Assembly (NCBI RefSeq): GCF_009795715.1
Contig: NZ_WTCR01000001.1
Location: 186,001-250,000, forward strand
Direction of reading: 5' to 3'
From: Labilibaculum euxinicum
GTDB lineage: Bacteria; Bacteroidota; Bacteroidia; Bacteroidales; Marinifilaceae
DNA length: 64,000 nt
The notes beneath the pieces were generated by a model. It was not told the DNA's origin, made no database searches, and saw only the letters and a program-made list of their open reading frames with translations. Position 1 is the stretch's first letter; every line of letters begins with the position of its first letter. Shown one piece after another: positions 53,752 to 63,294 of the stretch. The translations under genes and the position numbers were made by a program.

Positions 53752-53835
53752 TGCCCAGGAAAAGACTCGAACTTTCACGACCATACGGCCACCAGCCCCT
53801 CAAGCTGACGCGTCTACCAATTCCGCCACCTGGGC
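53752..53835 (-). tRNA. tRNA-Leu (GAG)
   Basis: The minus strand gives a complete class II tRNA: acceptor stem GCCCAGG...CCTGGGC, D-arm with GGTAGACGC, anticodon loop TTGAGGG (anticodon GAG), long variable arm, T-loop GTTCGAGTC and discriminator A. CCA is not encoded. Its 3' end faces the integrase and the R-M island, so it is the likely integration target. An island repeat of its 3' end was not located in the window. Confidence 0.92.
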
Positions 53836-53933
53836 AAGGGCTAGCAAAATTAACAAAAAAGATACAAATGCAAAGCGAAATTAAACATTCATAAAATTTC
53901 TAAATAAAATTAATCACCCATTATTCATTGTTC

Positions 53934-53963
53934 TTTGGAGATGAAATTCATTTTCTATCTTTG
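53934..53963 (+). promoter_or_regulatory. Bacteroidota-type promoter
   Basis: TTTG at 53934-53937 and TATCTTTG at 53956-53963 with 18 bp between, an excellent match to TTTG/TAnnTTTG. The ATG of the next gene is 20 bp downstream. Confidence 0.8.
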
Positions 53964-53983
53964 CAAGATATTACTACAGACAC

Positions 53984-54532
53984 ATGGCAGAAAATAAAAA
54001 GGATTACTCCTACTTAGATAAATTGGCAATTCAACCTGAAAAATGGAATGAATTAGACAAAAATGAATTTCAAGTGATGACATTCAGAACCTGTTTTTTA
54101 TATGGCGAAAGTCAAAATAAAAAGATGATCCCTGTTCTGTTCCAAATGTACGATCACCTTCAGTCGAACACCAGCAGTGTTGAAAGAATTAAAATGCTGA
54201 CTGCTTTAAGTGCTTCCATCCGAAAAAATAAACCAAAAGCGATTATGGCTTTGTTTCCTTTTATTCAAGTTGAAGAAGAAGGAGATGTAATACGAACAGC
54301 AAGTCAATTTTTCGTAAACCTATCTGTTATATCCAACAAAGAATATAGCTCCGGAGCCAAAATCTTAATAGAACTAGTAAAAGATGCTCCCATAGACCGC
54401 AACTCAGCCTATATACTTCTTGGTCTTCTGGATATTAACAATGATAAAATTGATAAATTAGTTTCTCTCCTTAAATCAGTAATTGGAAACGAGGTTAAAA
54501 GCATTTTACACAACAACGGCGTTAGCCTGTAG
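53984..54532 (+). CDS. hypothetical protein, HEAT-like helical repeats
   Basis: A 182-residue cytoplasmic, mostly helical protein. Pairs of helices with an Ile/Leu-rich rhythm (VERIKMLTALSASIRKNKPKAIMALFPFI; DVIRTASQFFVNLSVISN; YILLGLLDINNDKIDKLVSL) suggest a short HEAT/ARM-like solenoid. I know no named family. It has its own strong promoter and stands alone outside the island, so it is probably a core gene. Function unknown. Confidence 0.7.
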   Translation: MAENKKDYSYLDKLAIQPEKWNELDKNEFQVMTFRTCFLYGESQNKKMIPVLFQMYDHLQSNTSSVERIKMLTALSASIRKNKPKAIMALFPFIQVEEEGDVIRTASQFFVNLSVISNKEYSSGAKILIELVKDAPIDRNSAYILLGLLDINNDKIDKLVSLLKSVIGNEVKSILHNNGVSL

Positions 54533-54630
54533 ATGCTTTAAATTTCACCACTAACAACAGTTGTAATCTAAATATATATCTTTTTGCATCTTTTAACAAT
54601 TAAAATACATCGCACAAGACATATTTTTCA

Positions 54631-54638
54631 TAGATTTG
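54631..54638 (+). promoter_or_regulatory. promoter -7 box of the thioredoxin-ApbE operon
   Basis: TAGATTTG matches TAnnTTTG about 62 bp before the ATG at 54700. The upstream TTTG box is weak, so the promoter is only moderately supported. Confidence 0.45.
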
Positions 54639-54699
54639 ATTTATTAAAAATAAATACTGAAATTAAAGCATCTATTACCTATAATAAATAATTATTTTT

Positions 54700-55146
54700 A
54701 TGAATAATCTTTTAAAAACATCACTACTGTTTATTTGCTTAACATTTTTCTATGGTGCATCCGCAATGGCACAAAACAATTTGGAAGAAGCCTTGCAAAA
54801 AGCAAAAACTGAAAATAAAACCATATTCCTTAACTTCTCTGGTTCGGATTGGTGCAGATCCTGTATTCTGCTAAAAAAAACAATTTTAAATACAGATGAA
54901 TTCAAAAAATTTGCAGAAAAAAATTTAGTCATCCTAGATGTAGACTTCCCTAGATTGAAGAAAAATAAATTATCGAAAGAGCAAACTGCGGTTAATGAAT
55001 CTTTAGCCGCCAACTACAATTCAAAAGGGCAATTCCCAACCGTCATTCTAATGAATTCGGATGCAAAAGTCATCGGGAAAACCGGATACAAAAAAATATC
55101 ACCAAAAGAATACATTGATCACATCCAATCTCTTATCACACAGTAA
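54700..55146 (+). CDS. secreted thioredoxin-fold protein
   Basis: A 148-residue protein with signal peptide (GASAMAQ) and a thioredoxin-like domain carrying the redox motif WCRSC in NFSGSDWCRSCILLKK (about residues 50-53). The cis-Pro-containing strand is GQFPTVILMN. It is exported and probably reduces or oxidises periplasmic cysteines. It is 3 bp upstream of the ApbE gene and starts the thioredoxin-ApbE-DUF4266-DUF3570 set; this association suggests maturation or maintenance of a flavinylated or redox protein. Confidence 0.85.
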   Translation: MNNLLKTSLLFICLTFFYGASAMAQNNLEEALQKAKTENKTIFLNFSGSDWCRSCILLKKTILNTDEFKKFAEKNLVILDVDFPRLKKNKLSKEQTAVNESLAANYNSKGQFPTVILMNSDAKVIGKTGYKKISPKEYIDHIQSLITQ

Positions 55147-55149
55147 AGT

Positions 55150-56208
55150 ATGAAACAATTTGGCATTTTACTGTTTCTGTTGACAGGAGTCTTGCTTTCA
55201 GCTTCATCTCAAAATAATAAATCGTATACCGAAGTATTGTTACTGATGGGATCCCGTTTTGAAATGACAGCTGTAACAAGTGATGAAAATCAAGCCAGAC
55301 TGGCCATAAAAACAGGTATTGATGAAATTAAACGAATTGAGCTCCTAATCTCATCATGGGATGCAAATTCACAAACCAGTAAAATAATTGCCAATGCTGG
55401 AATCAAACCCGTTGTGGTCGATCAGGAACTTTTCAATTTGATTCGTCGATCGATTAAAATTTCTAATCTTACCCATGGTGCTTTTGATATTAGTTACGCC
55501 TCAATGGATAAAATATGGAAATTTGACGGCAGTATGAAAAGCATGCCCGACTCAGTATCTGTTACTGCTTCAGTCTCAAAAATAAATTACAAAAACATTA
55601 TTCTTGATGAAGAAAAACACAGCGTATTCCTAAAAAAAGCAGGAATGAAAATAGGCTTTGGAGCCATAGGTAAAGGATATGCTGCAAATAAGGCTCTTGA
55701 ATTGATGGCGAAAATGAATTTAGACGGAGCACTTGTAAATGCATCAGGAGATTTAATTAGCTGGGGAAAAGATGAAGGTGGTAAAGATTGGAAAATTGGT
55801 ATCACAAACCCCAAGAACAAAAACCAGATTTACTCCTGGTTAACAATTGGAGAAACAGCCGTTGTAACATCAGGAAACTATGAGAAGTTTGTTGAATTCA
55901 ATGGTGTAAAATACAGTCATATTATCGATCCAAGAACCGGTTATCCTGTGAAGGGCTTAAGCTGTGTTACAGTTATTTGTCCCAATGCAGAACTGGCTGA
56001 TGCTCTGGCAACCTCTGTTTTTGTTTTAGGAAAAGACAATGGACTTGAATTAATCAACCGTTTAAATGGTATTGAGTGCATTCTAGTTACTGATGATCAA
56101 AAACTGATTACTTCAAGCAATTTAAAACTGGAATATCAGAACAATAACAAAAAAAATAATTATCAAATACAAATTGGAGAAACCAATGAAAAACAAAAGG
56201 AAAATTAA
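55150..56208 (+). CDS. apbE: FAD:protein FMN transferase (ApbE)
   Basis: A 352-residue exported ApbE (signal 1-20, LLSASSQ). Family motifs are visible: ...GAFDISYASMDKIWKF near residue 110, FGAIGKGYAANKALELM (about 170-185), NASGDLISWGKDEGGKDWKIGI (about 195-215) and HIIDPRTGYPV near 255. The enzyme transfers FMN from FAD to a Thr/Ser in acceptor proteins in the periplasm. No acceptor motif gene is seen beside it, so the target is not known. It overlaps the DUF4266 gene by 23 nt. Confidence 0.93.
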   Translation: MKQFGILLFLLTGVLLSASSQNNKSYTEVLLLMGSRFEMTAVTSDENQARLAIKTGIDEIKRIELLISSWDANSQTSKIIANAGIKPVVVDQELFNLIRRSIKISNLTHGAFDISYASMDKIWKFDGSMKSMPDSVSVTASVSKINYKNIILDEEKHSVFLKKAGMKIGFGAIGKGYAANKALELMAKMNLDGALVNASGDLISWGKDEGGKDWKIGITNPKNKNQIYSWLTIGETAVVTSGNYEKFVEFNGVKYSHIIDPRTGYPVKGLSCVTVICPNAELADALATSVFVLGKDNGLELINRLNGIECILVTDDQKLITSSNLKLEYQNNNKKNNYQIQIGETNEKQKEN

Positions 56209-56413
56209 CTTAATCATCATGGGTTTATTTGCGATGATTGCAATGAACAGCTGTGTTTCAGTAGCAGCTTATCAAAAAACCTATTTAAATGATGAAGAAA
56301 TGGCACTTCAGGCCAAAAAACTTGAAGTTTACGAATCAAACTTTCAGGCTTACCGCGAAGGTGCGGCAGGTGCCAATGGAGGAAAATCAGGAGGAGGATG
56401 CGGATGCAACTAA
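56186..56413 (+). CDS. DUF4266 small lipoprotein
   Basis: A 75-residue lipoprotein: MKNKRKINLIIMGLFAMIAM then NSCVSVAAYQKTYLNDEEMA (lipobox Cys). The C-terminus is Gly/Cys-rich (GANGGKSGGGCGCN), the DUF4266 pattern. ATG at 56186 follows a GGAG sequence and is better than the in-frame TTG at 56174. It is always encoded with DUF3570 and ApbE; its role is unknown. It overlaps both neighbours, so the set is translationally coupled. Confidence 0.85.
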   Translation: MKNKRKINLIIMGLFAMIAMNSCVSVAAYQKTYLNDEEMALQAKKLEVYESNFQAYREGAAGANGGKSGGGCGCN

Positions 56414-57687
56414 AGACTATTCTATCCCTACTATTGCTATTGTCAGTTACATTTGTAACAAATGCCCAAACAGATAAAAATAGCATCGACGACAAACAAG
56501 AAAACAGTCGTAAAAAAGTAAAATCATCGGAAGATTACAAAGAGACCGAAGTGGATTTCCTGCTTAACTACTACGAGCAGGATGGCGATCATTCTCCTGT
56601 TACCGGCGGACAAGGAACCGAAGAATTAACTAATGTAGCCCCAAGCTTTGTGGTTCACATTCCTGTTGATTCCTTATCGAGTCTGGGTTTAAATTTTGGT
56701 ATTGATATCTATTCCTCAGCTTCGACTGACAATATCGATTACTTCGACACTCACAAAACATCTGCTTCGAGCATGGATGCAAGAGCTCATATTAATGCAT
56801 CTTATTCCCACACTTTAGCTAATTCGGGCAATGCTTACAGCGTTCTAGCCGGATTCTCGCAGGAGTTTGATGTTAGCTCATATCATGCAGGTGGTTCATA
56901 CACCATCAATTCTAAAGATCAGAACAGATCTCTTACCATTGATGGATTGTATATGAGCGATAAATGGAAATTACTTTATCCTACAGAATTAAGAGGTACT
57001 AGCAGTGCAAATCTTAAAGATGACGTGCGTGCAACCTTAAAATTTGGCTTATCATACTCTCAAGTAATCAATAAACGTTCACAGGCCTTATTTTCAATGG
57101 AAGTAGTTTCACAAAGCGGACTGTTATCCACTCCATTTCACCGGGTATTTTTTGATGATGCTTTTGCTTTTGCAGATAACAAAAATGAGTTGGCAACAAG
57201 GAGTCATATAGAACATCTTGATGACAGTCGAACCAAAATCCCTATCTCGATAAGATGGAACTACTATTTAAGCGATTTTATCCGATTAAAAACCTTCTAT
57301 CGATACTATTCTGATTCATGGGGAATCTCAGCTCACACGGCAAGCATAGAACTTCCAATGACGGTAAGTCCATCGTTTATCGTTTCGCCGTTTTTTAGAT
57401 ATCACAATCAAACTGCTGCTGATGATTTTTATAAGTTCGGACAAGCCAGCGCATCAAACACCCCTGAATTTTATACTTCGGATTACGATTTATCGGATTT
57501 TAACAGCTATAAAGTTGGTGTTGGCTTTCAATATTCACCGGTTATGGGAATTTGCAATTTTAAATCTCCTCTGCGGAAAAATAAAACTGGTCAATTAAAA
57601 AGAATTGGATTGCGAACTGCCTACTATGACCGAAGTGATGGTTTAAATGCCTGGTTAGTTAGCTTAGATTTTGGATTCACATTCTAA
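56404..57687 (+). CDS. DUF3570 outer-membrane-like beta-barrel protein
   Basis: A 427-residue exported protein (signal LLLLLSVTFVTNAQ) with many alternating beta strands ending in a Phe (SLDFGFTF), as expected of an outer membrane barrel. The N-terminus (VDFLLNYYEQDGDHSPVTGGQGTEEL) is typical of DUF3570. The strong GGAGGAGG lies 6 bp before ATG 56404, so that start is preferred over ATG 56398. It is the last gene of the ApbE set and ends in a clear terminator. It may export or anchor an electron-transfer component; this is inferred from genomic association only. Confidence 0.85.
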   Translation: MQLKTILSLLLLLSVTFVTNAQTDKNSIDDKQENSRKKVKSSEDYKETEVDFLLNYYEQDGDHSPVTGGQGTEELTNVAPSFVVHIPVDSLSSLGLNFGIDIYSSASTDNIDYFDTHKTSASSMDARAHINASYSHTLANSGNAYSVLAGFSQEFDVSSYHAGGSYTINSKDQNRSLTIDGLYMSDKWKLLYPTELRGTSSANLKDDVRATLKFGLSYSQVINKRSQALFSMEVVSQSGLLSTPFHRVFFDDAFAFADNKNELATRSHIEHLDDSRTKIPISIRWNYYLSDFIRLKTFYRYYSDSWGISAHTASIELPMTVSPSFIVSPFFRYHNQTAADDFYKFGQASASNTPEFYTSDYDLSDFNSYKVGVGFQYSPVMGICNFKSPLRKNKTGQLKRIGLRTAYYDRSDGLNAWLVSLDFGFTF

Positions 57688-57718
57688 CAACTGATATATT
57701 ATACCAATTTAATAGTGA

Positions 57719-57752
57719 ATGGACTGCTTCTATAAGTAGTCCATTTTTTTTT
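57719..57752 (+). terminator. terminator of the ApbE-DUF3570 operon
   Basis: Stem ATGGACT/AGTCCAT with an inner CTT/AAG pairing and a run of nine T residues. Confidence 0.85.
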
Positions 57753-57809
57753 AATTCAAAAATAGGGCATAAAAAAAACTGTTCCATATTGATGAAACAG
57801 TTTCAACTG

Positions 57810-57882
57810 AGCGAGAAACGAGACTCGAACTCGCGACCCCAACCTTGGCAAGGTTGTGCTCTACCAACTGAGCTATTCTCGC
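57810..57882 (-). tRNA. tRNA-Gly (GCC), copy 1
   Basis: The minus strand reads GCGAGAATAGCTCAGTTGGT..., a class I tRNA with anticodon loop CTTGCCA (GCC), T-loop GTTCGAGTC and acceptor stem GCGAGAA/TTCTCGC; discriminator T. CCA is not encoded. A second identical gene is 60 bp away. Confidence 0.93.
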
Positions 57883-57941
57883 ATTTCCCTTTTAACAAAA
57901 CCCTGATTACTGAACAAAAGGATAAACTTCAATAATCGTTG

Positions 57942-58014
57942 AGCGAGAAACGAGACTCGAACTCGCGACCCCAACCTTGGCAAGGTTGTGCTCTACCAAC
58001 TGAGCTATTCTCGC
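57942..58014 (-). tRNA. tRNA-Gly (GCC), copy 2
   Basis: Same sequence as copy 1 over the full tRNA (anticodon GCC), in the same orientation, a tandem duplication. It is probably co-transcribed and is the upstream member on the minus strand. Confidence 0.93.
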
Positions 58015-58154
58015 ATATTAATAAGAACCGTTGCTCTTAACATCAGCGTTGCAAATATAGATATTCCAATGCTTTTGACAAGAGGTTTTCAAAAAAAAAT
58101 ATCAAAAAAAAGAATACAAACACAGCTAAAAAACTGACTATTTGAGCAAAAGAA

Positions 58155-58185
58155 AAGAGGAAATCATCAAAACCAATTTCCTCTT
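58155..58185 (-). terminator. terminator of the dipeptidyl peptidase gene
   Basis: Perfect 10-bp stem AAGAGGAAAT/ATTTCCTCTT with an 11-nt loop and a T-rich tail on the minus strand (TTCTTTT), 25 bp after the stop codon. Confidence 0.75.
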
Positions 58186-58210
58186 CCCAATTCATACGCC
58201 ACTTTACCGA

Positions 58211-60424
58211 CTATAAATTAACTTTTAAAAACTTATTGAATCGATTATACAAATGCAATCTTGTTTTCCCACCATATATACTATGATTCCTGTTGGTATA
58301 CACCTGCATTTCAAATTGCTTATCTGCCTGCACCAAACGTTCAGTCAACTCATATGTATTCTGAATATGAACATTATCATCTGCCGTTCCGTGGCAAAGC
58401 AACAGTGATCCTTTCAATTTATCAACATGATTAATTGGTGAATTATCATCGTATCCTTTGGGATTTTCCTGAGGTGTTCTCATAAATCTCTCGGTATATA
58501 CAGAATCGTAATACCTCCAGTTCGTTACCGGAGCAACGGCAATTGCAGCCGCAAATACATCACTTCCCTTCTCTAAACAAAGAGTAGACATAAAGCCACC
58601 ATAACTCCATCCCCAAATAGCTATTCTATTTTCATCTATAAAGCTTTCCTTAGCCAAACTACGGGCTGCGGATATCTGATCGTCTGATTCCAACCTTCCT
58701 AATTGCATGTAGGTGCATTTTCTAAACATTTGTCCTCGGGCACCTGTACCTCTAGGATCCACACAAACAACAACGTATCCTTCCTGAGCTAAATACTGAT
58801 ACCAATCAAAACTCCAAGAATTAAGAACACTTTGTGAGTTTGGCCCACTATATTGTGTCATTACTACAGGATATTTTTTCGAAGGATCAAAATTAAATGG
58901 CTTTATCATCCATGCATTCAGCATCGTCATTCCATCAGCAGCCGGAAGCATTGTGAATTCTTTTGGCAAATACTGATATTCCTTTAATTTGGCAACCAAC
59001 TCATCGTTGCTTTCCAATACCCGAATCATTTTACCCTTACTATTAAATAAACTAACAGTATTTGGCTGAGTAACACTTGAAAAATAATTGATATAATATT
59101 TAAATCCGTTACTAAAAACAGTATTATTAGTTCCTTTCTCAGGAGTTAGTAATTTTTTTGCTGTTCCATTTAATTTTACGGAATAAACATTTCTATCCAT
59201 TGGTGATACTTCGGCAGATTGATAGTAGCAAACCTGATTTTTTTCATCAAAGCCTAAAAAATCGGTTACATCCCAATCTCCATTTGTAATTTGCTGTACC
59301 GATTTACCCGTGGCCATGTCATACAAATACAAATGATTGAATCCATCCTTCTCGTCCAAATAAATAAAATGCTTTCCATCATTCAAATAGGTTAAATAAT
59401 CAAAATTCCCTTCCTCTATGTAATATTTATTCTCTTGTGTATACATTATATTCGAACTACCGGTTCTAGCATTAGCAAGCAATAGTTCCAATTTATTCTG
59501 ATGACGATTCAATCGATAAATACTTAGCATTTTAGGATCCTGAGTCCATTTAATGCGGGGAATGTACTGATCCTTCTCCTCACCCACATCCATTCTTTTC
59601 GTAATTCGGTCTTCAATATTATAAACAAACACCTCAACCGTTGAATTCTTCTCTCCTGCTTTTGGGTATTTATAAGTATAATTTTCGGGATACAAAGCAT
59701 TCTCTTTTATCTGTGGATATAAACCTTCGAATTTGTTCATATTGAACATCTTTACATCGCCTTCATTAAATTTCATATAAGCAAGAAACTCACTATCGGG
59801 AGACCATTCAAAAGCCCTGTTAAATTCAAACTCTTCCTCATAAACCCAGTCTGGTGTTCCGTTTTGTATCTTATTCCATTCCCCATCCTTTGTGATTCTA
59901 ATTTCAGAACCAAACAAAACATTATGAATATACAGATTATTATCACGAACAAAAGCAATCCGATTGCCATTCGGCGAAAAAGTAGCCAAACGCTGCTTTC
60001 CATTCTTCGACAAAGGAACCAACTCTCTGTTTTTAAAAGAGAACACAAAATAATCAGCAGTAAAAGAACGTCGGTATATGCGCTCCGGATTTGTCATTAA
60101 TAGAATACGGCTTTCATCAGCACTAAACTCATATTCATTAATGCTCTTTATTTCCACATCTTTTATTTGATTCAAATTCAACAAAGTATCTACAACCTTT
60201 CCCGTAGCATAACTGTATTTCACAATTTTAGTACCACCTTCTTCTAATGTTGTGTAATGAATACCATCTTTCATCGATAGTAATCCTTGAACAGATTTCT
60301 GACTAAAAGTGCCGTTAAGCATCAAATCCTCCATGCTTATCTTCTGATTTTCAGTCTGTGAAAAAGACAAAAAACCAAAACACATAAGGATGCAGAAAGT
60401 TAATATCTGTCGACTTATCTTCAT
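58211..60424 (-). CDS. S9-family dipeptidyl peptidase IV-like
   Basis: A 737-residue exported protein (signal LMCFGFLSFSQ). Residues about 100-455 are the DPP IV-type beta-propeller; the last 250 are the alpha/beta-hydrolase with nucleophile GWSYGGF (Ser), Asp in TADDNVHIQNTY and His in NRNHSIYGG. The enzyme removes N-terminal X-Pro or X-Ala dipeptides in the periplasm. It is a single gene with its own terminator, divergent to thrS. Size and all catalytic residues are normal; the exact substrate preference is not readable. Confidence 0.93.
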   Translation of the reverse strand: MKISRQILTFCILMCFGFLSFSQTENQKISMEDLMLNGTFSQKSVQGLLSMKDGIHYTTLEEGGTKIVKYSYATGKVVDTLLNLNQIKDVEIKSINEYEFSADESRILLMTNPERIYRRSFTADYFVFSFKNRELVPLSKNGKQRLATFSPNGNRIAFVRDNNLYIHNVLFGSEIRITKDGEWNKIQNGTPDWVYEEEFEFNRAFEWSPDSEFLAYMKFNEGDVKMFNMNKFEGLYPQIKENALYPENYTYKYPKAGEKNSTVEVFVYNIEDRITKRMDVGEEKDQYIPRIKWTQDPKMLSIYRLNRHQNKLELLLANARTGSSNIMYTQENKYYIEEGNFDYLTYLNDGKHFIYLDEKDGFNHLYLYDMATGKSVQQITNGDWDVTDFLGFDEKNQVCYYQSAEVSPMDRNVYSVKLNGTAKKLLTPEKGTNNTVFSNGFKYYINYFSSVTQPNTVSLFNSKGKMIRVLESNDELVAKLKEYQYLPKEFTMLPAADGMTMLNAWMIKPFNFDPSKKYPVVMTQYSGPNSQSVLNSWSFDWYQYLAQEGYVVVCVDPRGTGARGQMFRKCTYMQLGRLESDDQISAARSLAKESFIDENRIAIWGWSYGGFMSTLCLEKGSDVFAAAIAVAPVTNWRYYDSVYTERFMRTPQENPKGYDDNSPINHVDKLKGSLLLCHGTADDNVHIQNTYELTERLVQADKQFEMQVYTNRNHSIYGGKTRLHLYNRFNKFLKVNL

Positions 60425-60731
60425 AATTTTAAATTTTAGTATCGGTTGTTTATTAATCTCTCAAAGATTCCACTTTTTTACAGAAAAGAAAAATTACTAC
60501 TTGATAATTATTTGTTATCACGCATCATTTGTTTAGATTTCACTAATTGTCATTCTTCCTTATCGGGTAAAAAGACTACTCCGCTTCCAACTGTTAAGAA
60601 TAAAACCGTAAAAAATTTCAGACATTATTCTTACAACACACAAATATTGGCAAGCAAATTCATCTGAAAATTAAGGAGAAAGTTATATCTTTGTGGATTG
60701 AATAAAAAAAACAAATTTTTAAAATTATATA
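60425..60731. other. divergent intergenic region, dipeptidyl peptidase and thrS
   Basis: 307 bp. TATCTTTG at 60686-60693 (TAnnTTTG box) is the likely thrS promoter, with a weak upstream box. No T-box or other riboswitch is recognisable and no gene is evident. Confidence 0.5.
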
Positions 60732-62684
60732 ATGATTAAAATTACATTTCCGGATAATTCTGTAAAAGAGTTTGAAGCAGGGATTTCTGGCCTTGGTATT
60801 GCCAGAAGTCTAAGTAACAGCCTTGCCAAAGAAGTTTTATCTATAACTGTAAATAATGAAATTTGGGATATCTCTCGTCCAATAAACGAAGACTCAAACA
60901 TTAAATTACATACTTGGGATGATGCTGAAGGTAAGTATGCGTTTTGGCATAGCTCAGCTCACCTTATGGCAGAAGCATTGGAGGCATTATATCCTGAAGT
61001 GAAATTTGGTATTGGTCCGGCTATTGAAATGGGCTTTTATTATGATGTTGACTTAGGAAACGGAATGGTTCTTTCCGATAAAGATCTTCCTAAAATTGAA
61101 CAAAAAATGCTCGAACTTGCTCGAAACAAGAGTGAATATCAGCGTACAGATGTTACCAAGGAAGAAGCTATTTCGTTTTTTAAAGAAAAAAACGAAGAAT
61201 ACAAACTGGAGTTAATCAATGATCTGGAAGACGGCACCATCAGTTTCTACAAACAAGGAAATTTTACTGACTTGTGCAGAGGACCACACTTGCCTAACAC
61301 CAGCTATATTAAGGCCATCAAATTAAACTCTATTGCGGGAGCTTACTGGAGAGGTGATGAAAAACGCCCGCAGCTTACACGTGTTTACGGAATTACTTTC
61401 CCTAAAAAGAAATACCTTGATGAATACGTGATAATGATGGAAGAAGCCAAAAAACGCGACCACAGAAAACTTGGGAAAGAAATGGAACTATTCACTTTCT
61501 CTCAAAATGTGGGTCAGGGAATGCCATTGTGGTTACCAAAAGGTGCACAGTTAAGAGAAAGTTTAGAAACTTTCTTGAAACGCGTACAGAAAAAATTTGG
61601 ATACGAGCAGGTTATTACTCCTCATATTGGAAACATAAACTTGTATAAAACGTCAGGTCATTACGAAAAATACGGTGAAGATTCATTTCAGGCAATTCAA
61701 ACTCCTCAAGAAGGAGAAGAATATCTGCTAAAACCAATGAACTGCCCGCATCATTGCGAAATTTACAAATTCAAACCTCGTTCATATAAAGATCTGCCTG
61801 TTAGATATGCCGAATTTGGTACTGTATATCGCTACGAACAAAGTGGAGAATTGCACGGCTTAACCCGTGTTAGAAGTTTCACACAAGATGATGCTCACTT
61901 GTTCTGTACACCAGATCAATTGAAAGATGAATTCAAGAAAGTTATCGATATCATTTTCATTATCTTTAAAGCACTAAACTTTACAGACTACACTGCTCAG
62001 ATATCTTTACGCGATAAAGTAAAACGTGAAAAGTATATTGGTAGTGACGAGAATTGGGATAAAGCAGAACAGGCTATTATAGAAGCTGCTGAAGAAAAAG
62101 GCTTAAATACCGTTGTTGAATATGGCGAAGCCGCTTTTTATGGTCCGAAACTCGATTTTATGATTAAAGATGCAATTGGCCGTAAATGGCAGTTGGGAAC
62201 CATACAGGTTGATTACAACTTACCGGAACGTTTCGAGTTAGAATACGTTGGAAGCGATAATCAGAAACATCGCCCGATCATGATTCACAGAGCTCCATTT
62301 GGTTCTATGGAACGATTTGTTGCCGTTTTACTGGAACATACCGGTGGTAAATTCCCTTTATGGCTAACACCTGAACAGGTTGTAATTATGCCAATTAGCG
62401 AAAAATATAACGATTATGCCGAAAAAGTTTTAAATTCGTTAAATAATTCCGATATTCGCGCCGTATTAGATGATCGCAACGAGAAAATTGGTCGGAAAAT
62501 CCGTGATAGTGAGTTGAAAAAGACCCCATATCTTATAATTGTAGGCGAAAAGGAAGCAACCGAAGGTACAGTTTCTGTTCGCAGACAAGGAGAAGGTGAT
62601 TTGGGTTCTCAAAGCATTCAGGAATTTACAGATTTTATAAATAAAGAAGTAGAAGATCAAATATCTTCTATTGAACAATATTAA
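60732..62684 (+). CDS. thrS: threonyl-tRNA synthetase
   Basis: A 650-residue class II synthetase. N-terminal TGS domain ([17 protein letters not shown]...), editing domain with [11 protein letters not shown] and the DLCRGPH motif, catalytic core with [14 protein letters not shown] (zinc ligand Cys and motif 2 region), [30 protein letters not shown] and C-terminal anticodon-binding domain ([21 protein letters not shown]). It charges tRNA-Thr and edits Ser-tRNA. It starts the conserved thrS-infC-rpmI-rplT group. Confidence 0.97.
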   Translation: MIKITFPDNSVKEFEAGISGLGIARSLSNSLAKEVLSITVNNEIWDISRPINEDSNIKLHTWDDAEGKYAFWHSSAHLMAEALEALYPEVKFGIGPAIEMGFYYDVDLGNGMVLSDKDLPKIEQKMLELARNKSEYQRTDVTKEEAISFFKEKNEEYKLELINDLEDGTISFYKQGNFTDLCRGPHLPNTSYIKAIKLNSIAGAYWRGDEKRPQLTRVYGITFPKKKYLDEYVIMMEEAKKRDHRKLGKEMELFTFSQNVGQGMPLWLPKGAQLRESLETFLKRVQKKFGYEQVITPHIGNINLYKTSGHYEKYGEDSFQAIQTPQEGEEYLLKPMNCPHHCEIYKFKPRSYKDLPVRYAEFGTVYRYEQSGELHGLTRVRSFTQDDAHLFCTPDQLKDEFKKVIDIIFIIFKALNFTDYTAQISLRDKVKREKYIGSDENWDKAEQAIIEAAEEKGLNTVVEYGEAAFYGPKLDFMIKDAIGRKWQLGTIQVDYNLPERFELEYVGSDNQKHRPIMIHRAPFGSMERFVAVLLEHTGGKFPLWLTPEQVVIMPISEKYNDYAEKVLNSLNNSDIRAVLDDRNEKIGRKIRDSELKKTPYLIIVGEKEATEGTVSVRRQGEGDLGSQSIQEFTDFINKEVEDQISSIEQY

Positions 62685-62690
62685 CTTAAT

Positions 62691-62696
62691 TAGGAG
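62691..62696 (+). promoter_or_regulatory. strong Shine-Dalgarno site before infC
   Basis: AGGAGG with 9 bases to the ATA at 62706; a full-strength SD is rare in this genome and supports this non-ATG start. Confidence 0.65.
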
Positions 62697-62705
62697 GACC
62701 TAGAC

Positions 62706-63260
62706 ATAGCTGGATTTCAACATAAAAACAACAGGGGGCCAAGAAAACCTCAAGAAGCTCTACACAAAATTAATAAATTAATTAGGGCACGTAGCGTTCG
62801 CGTTGTTGGAGAGAACGTAGAACCAGGAGTTTATTCTATTGCTGAAGCATTAAAATTTGCTGAAGATCAAGGATTAGACTTAATTGAAATTTCACCAAAT
62901 GCCGATCCACCAGTCTGTAAGATTTCTGATTACCAAAAGTTTCTTTATCAACAGAAAAAGAAACAAAAGGAATTGAAGGCTAAAACGGTTAAAGTTGTAG
63001 TGAAAGAAATTCGTTTCGGACCAAACACCGACGAACATGATTACAATTTTAAACTAAAGCATGCCGAAAAATTCTTAACAGAAGGTTCGAAGGTAAAAGC
63101 TTATGTTTTCTTTAAAGGCCGGTCAATCCTTTTTAAAGACAAAGGTGAGATTCTTTTATTAAAATTTGCTCAGGATCTTGAAGAGCTTGGTAAAGTTGAA
63201 CAACTGCCAAGATTAGAAGGAAAACGTATGACCATGTTTTTAACACCAAAGAAAAAGTAA
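62706..63260 (+). CDS. infC: translation initiation factor IF-3, ATA start
   Basis: A 184-residue IF-3. The conserved start region [20 protein letters not shown] lies well upstream of any ATG or TTG in frame, so the gene must start near ATA at 62706 (product [21 protein letters not shown]...). Both IF-3 domains are present: N-terminal to about 80, linker [11 protein letters not shown], and C-terminal [17 protein letters not shown]. infC commonly uses AUU, AUC or AUA, because IF-3 discriminates against non-AUG starts and thereby controls its own level. It follows thrS by 21 bp. Confidence 0.9.
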   Translation: MAGFQHKNNRGPRKPQEALHKINKLIRARSVRVVGENVEPGVYSIAEALKFAEDQGLDLIEISPNADPPVCKISDYQKFLYQQKKKQKELKAKTVKVVVKEIRFGPNTDEHDYNFKLKHAEKFLTEGSKVKAYVFFKGRSILFKDKGEILLLKFAQDLEELGKVEQLPRLEGKRMTMFLTPKKK

Positions 63261-63294
63261 AGTAATTTATATATAATCAATAATTAGTTGTACA

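Noticed and set aside
60446-60667. 73-codon frame upstream of thrS
   Set aside because: Lies in the divergent promoter region, composition like non-coding DNA, no family.
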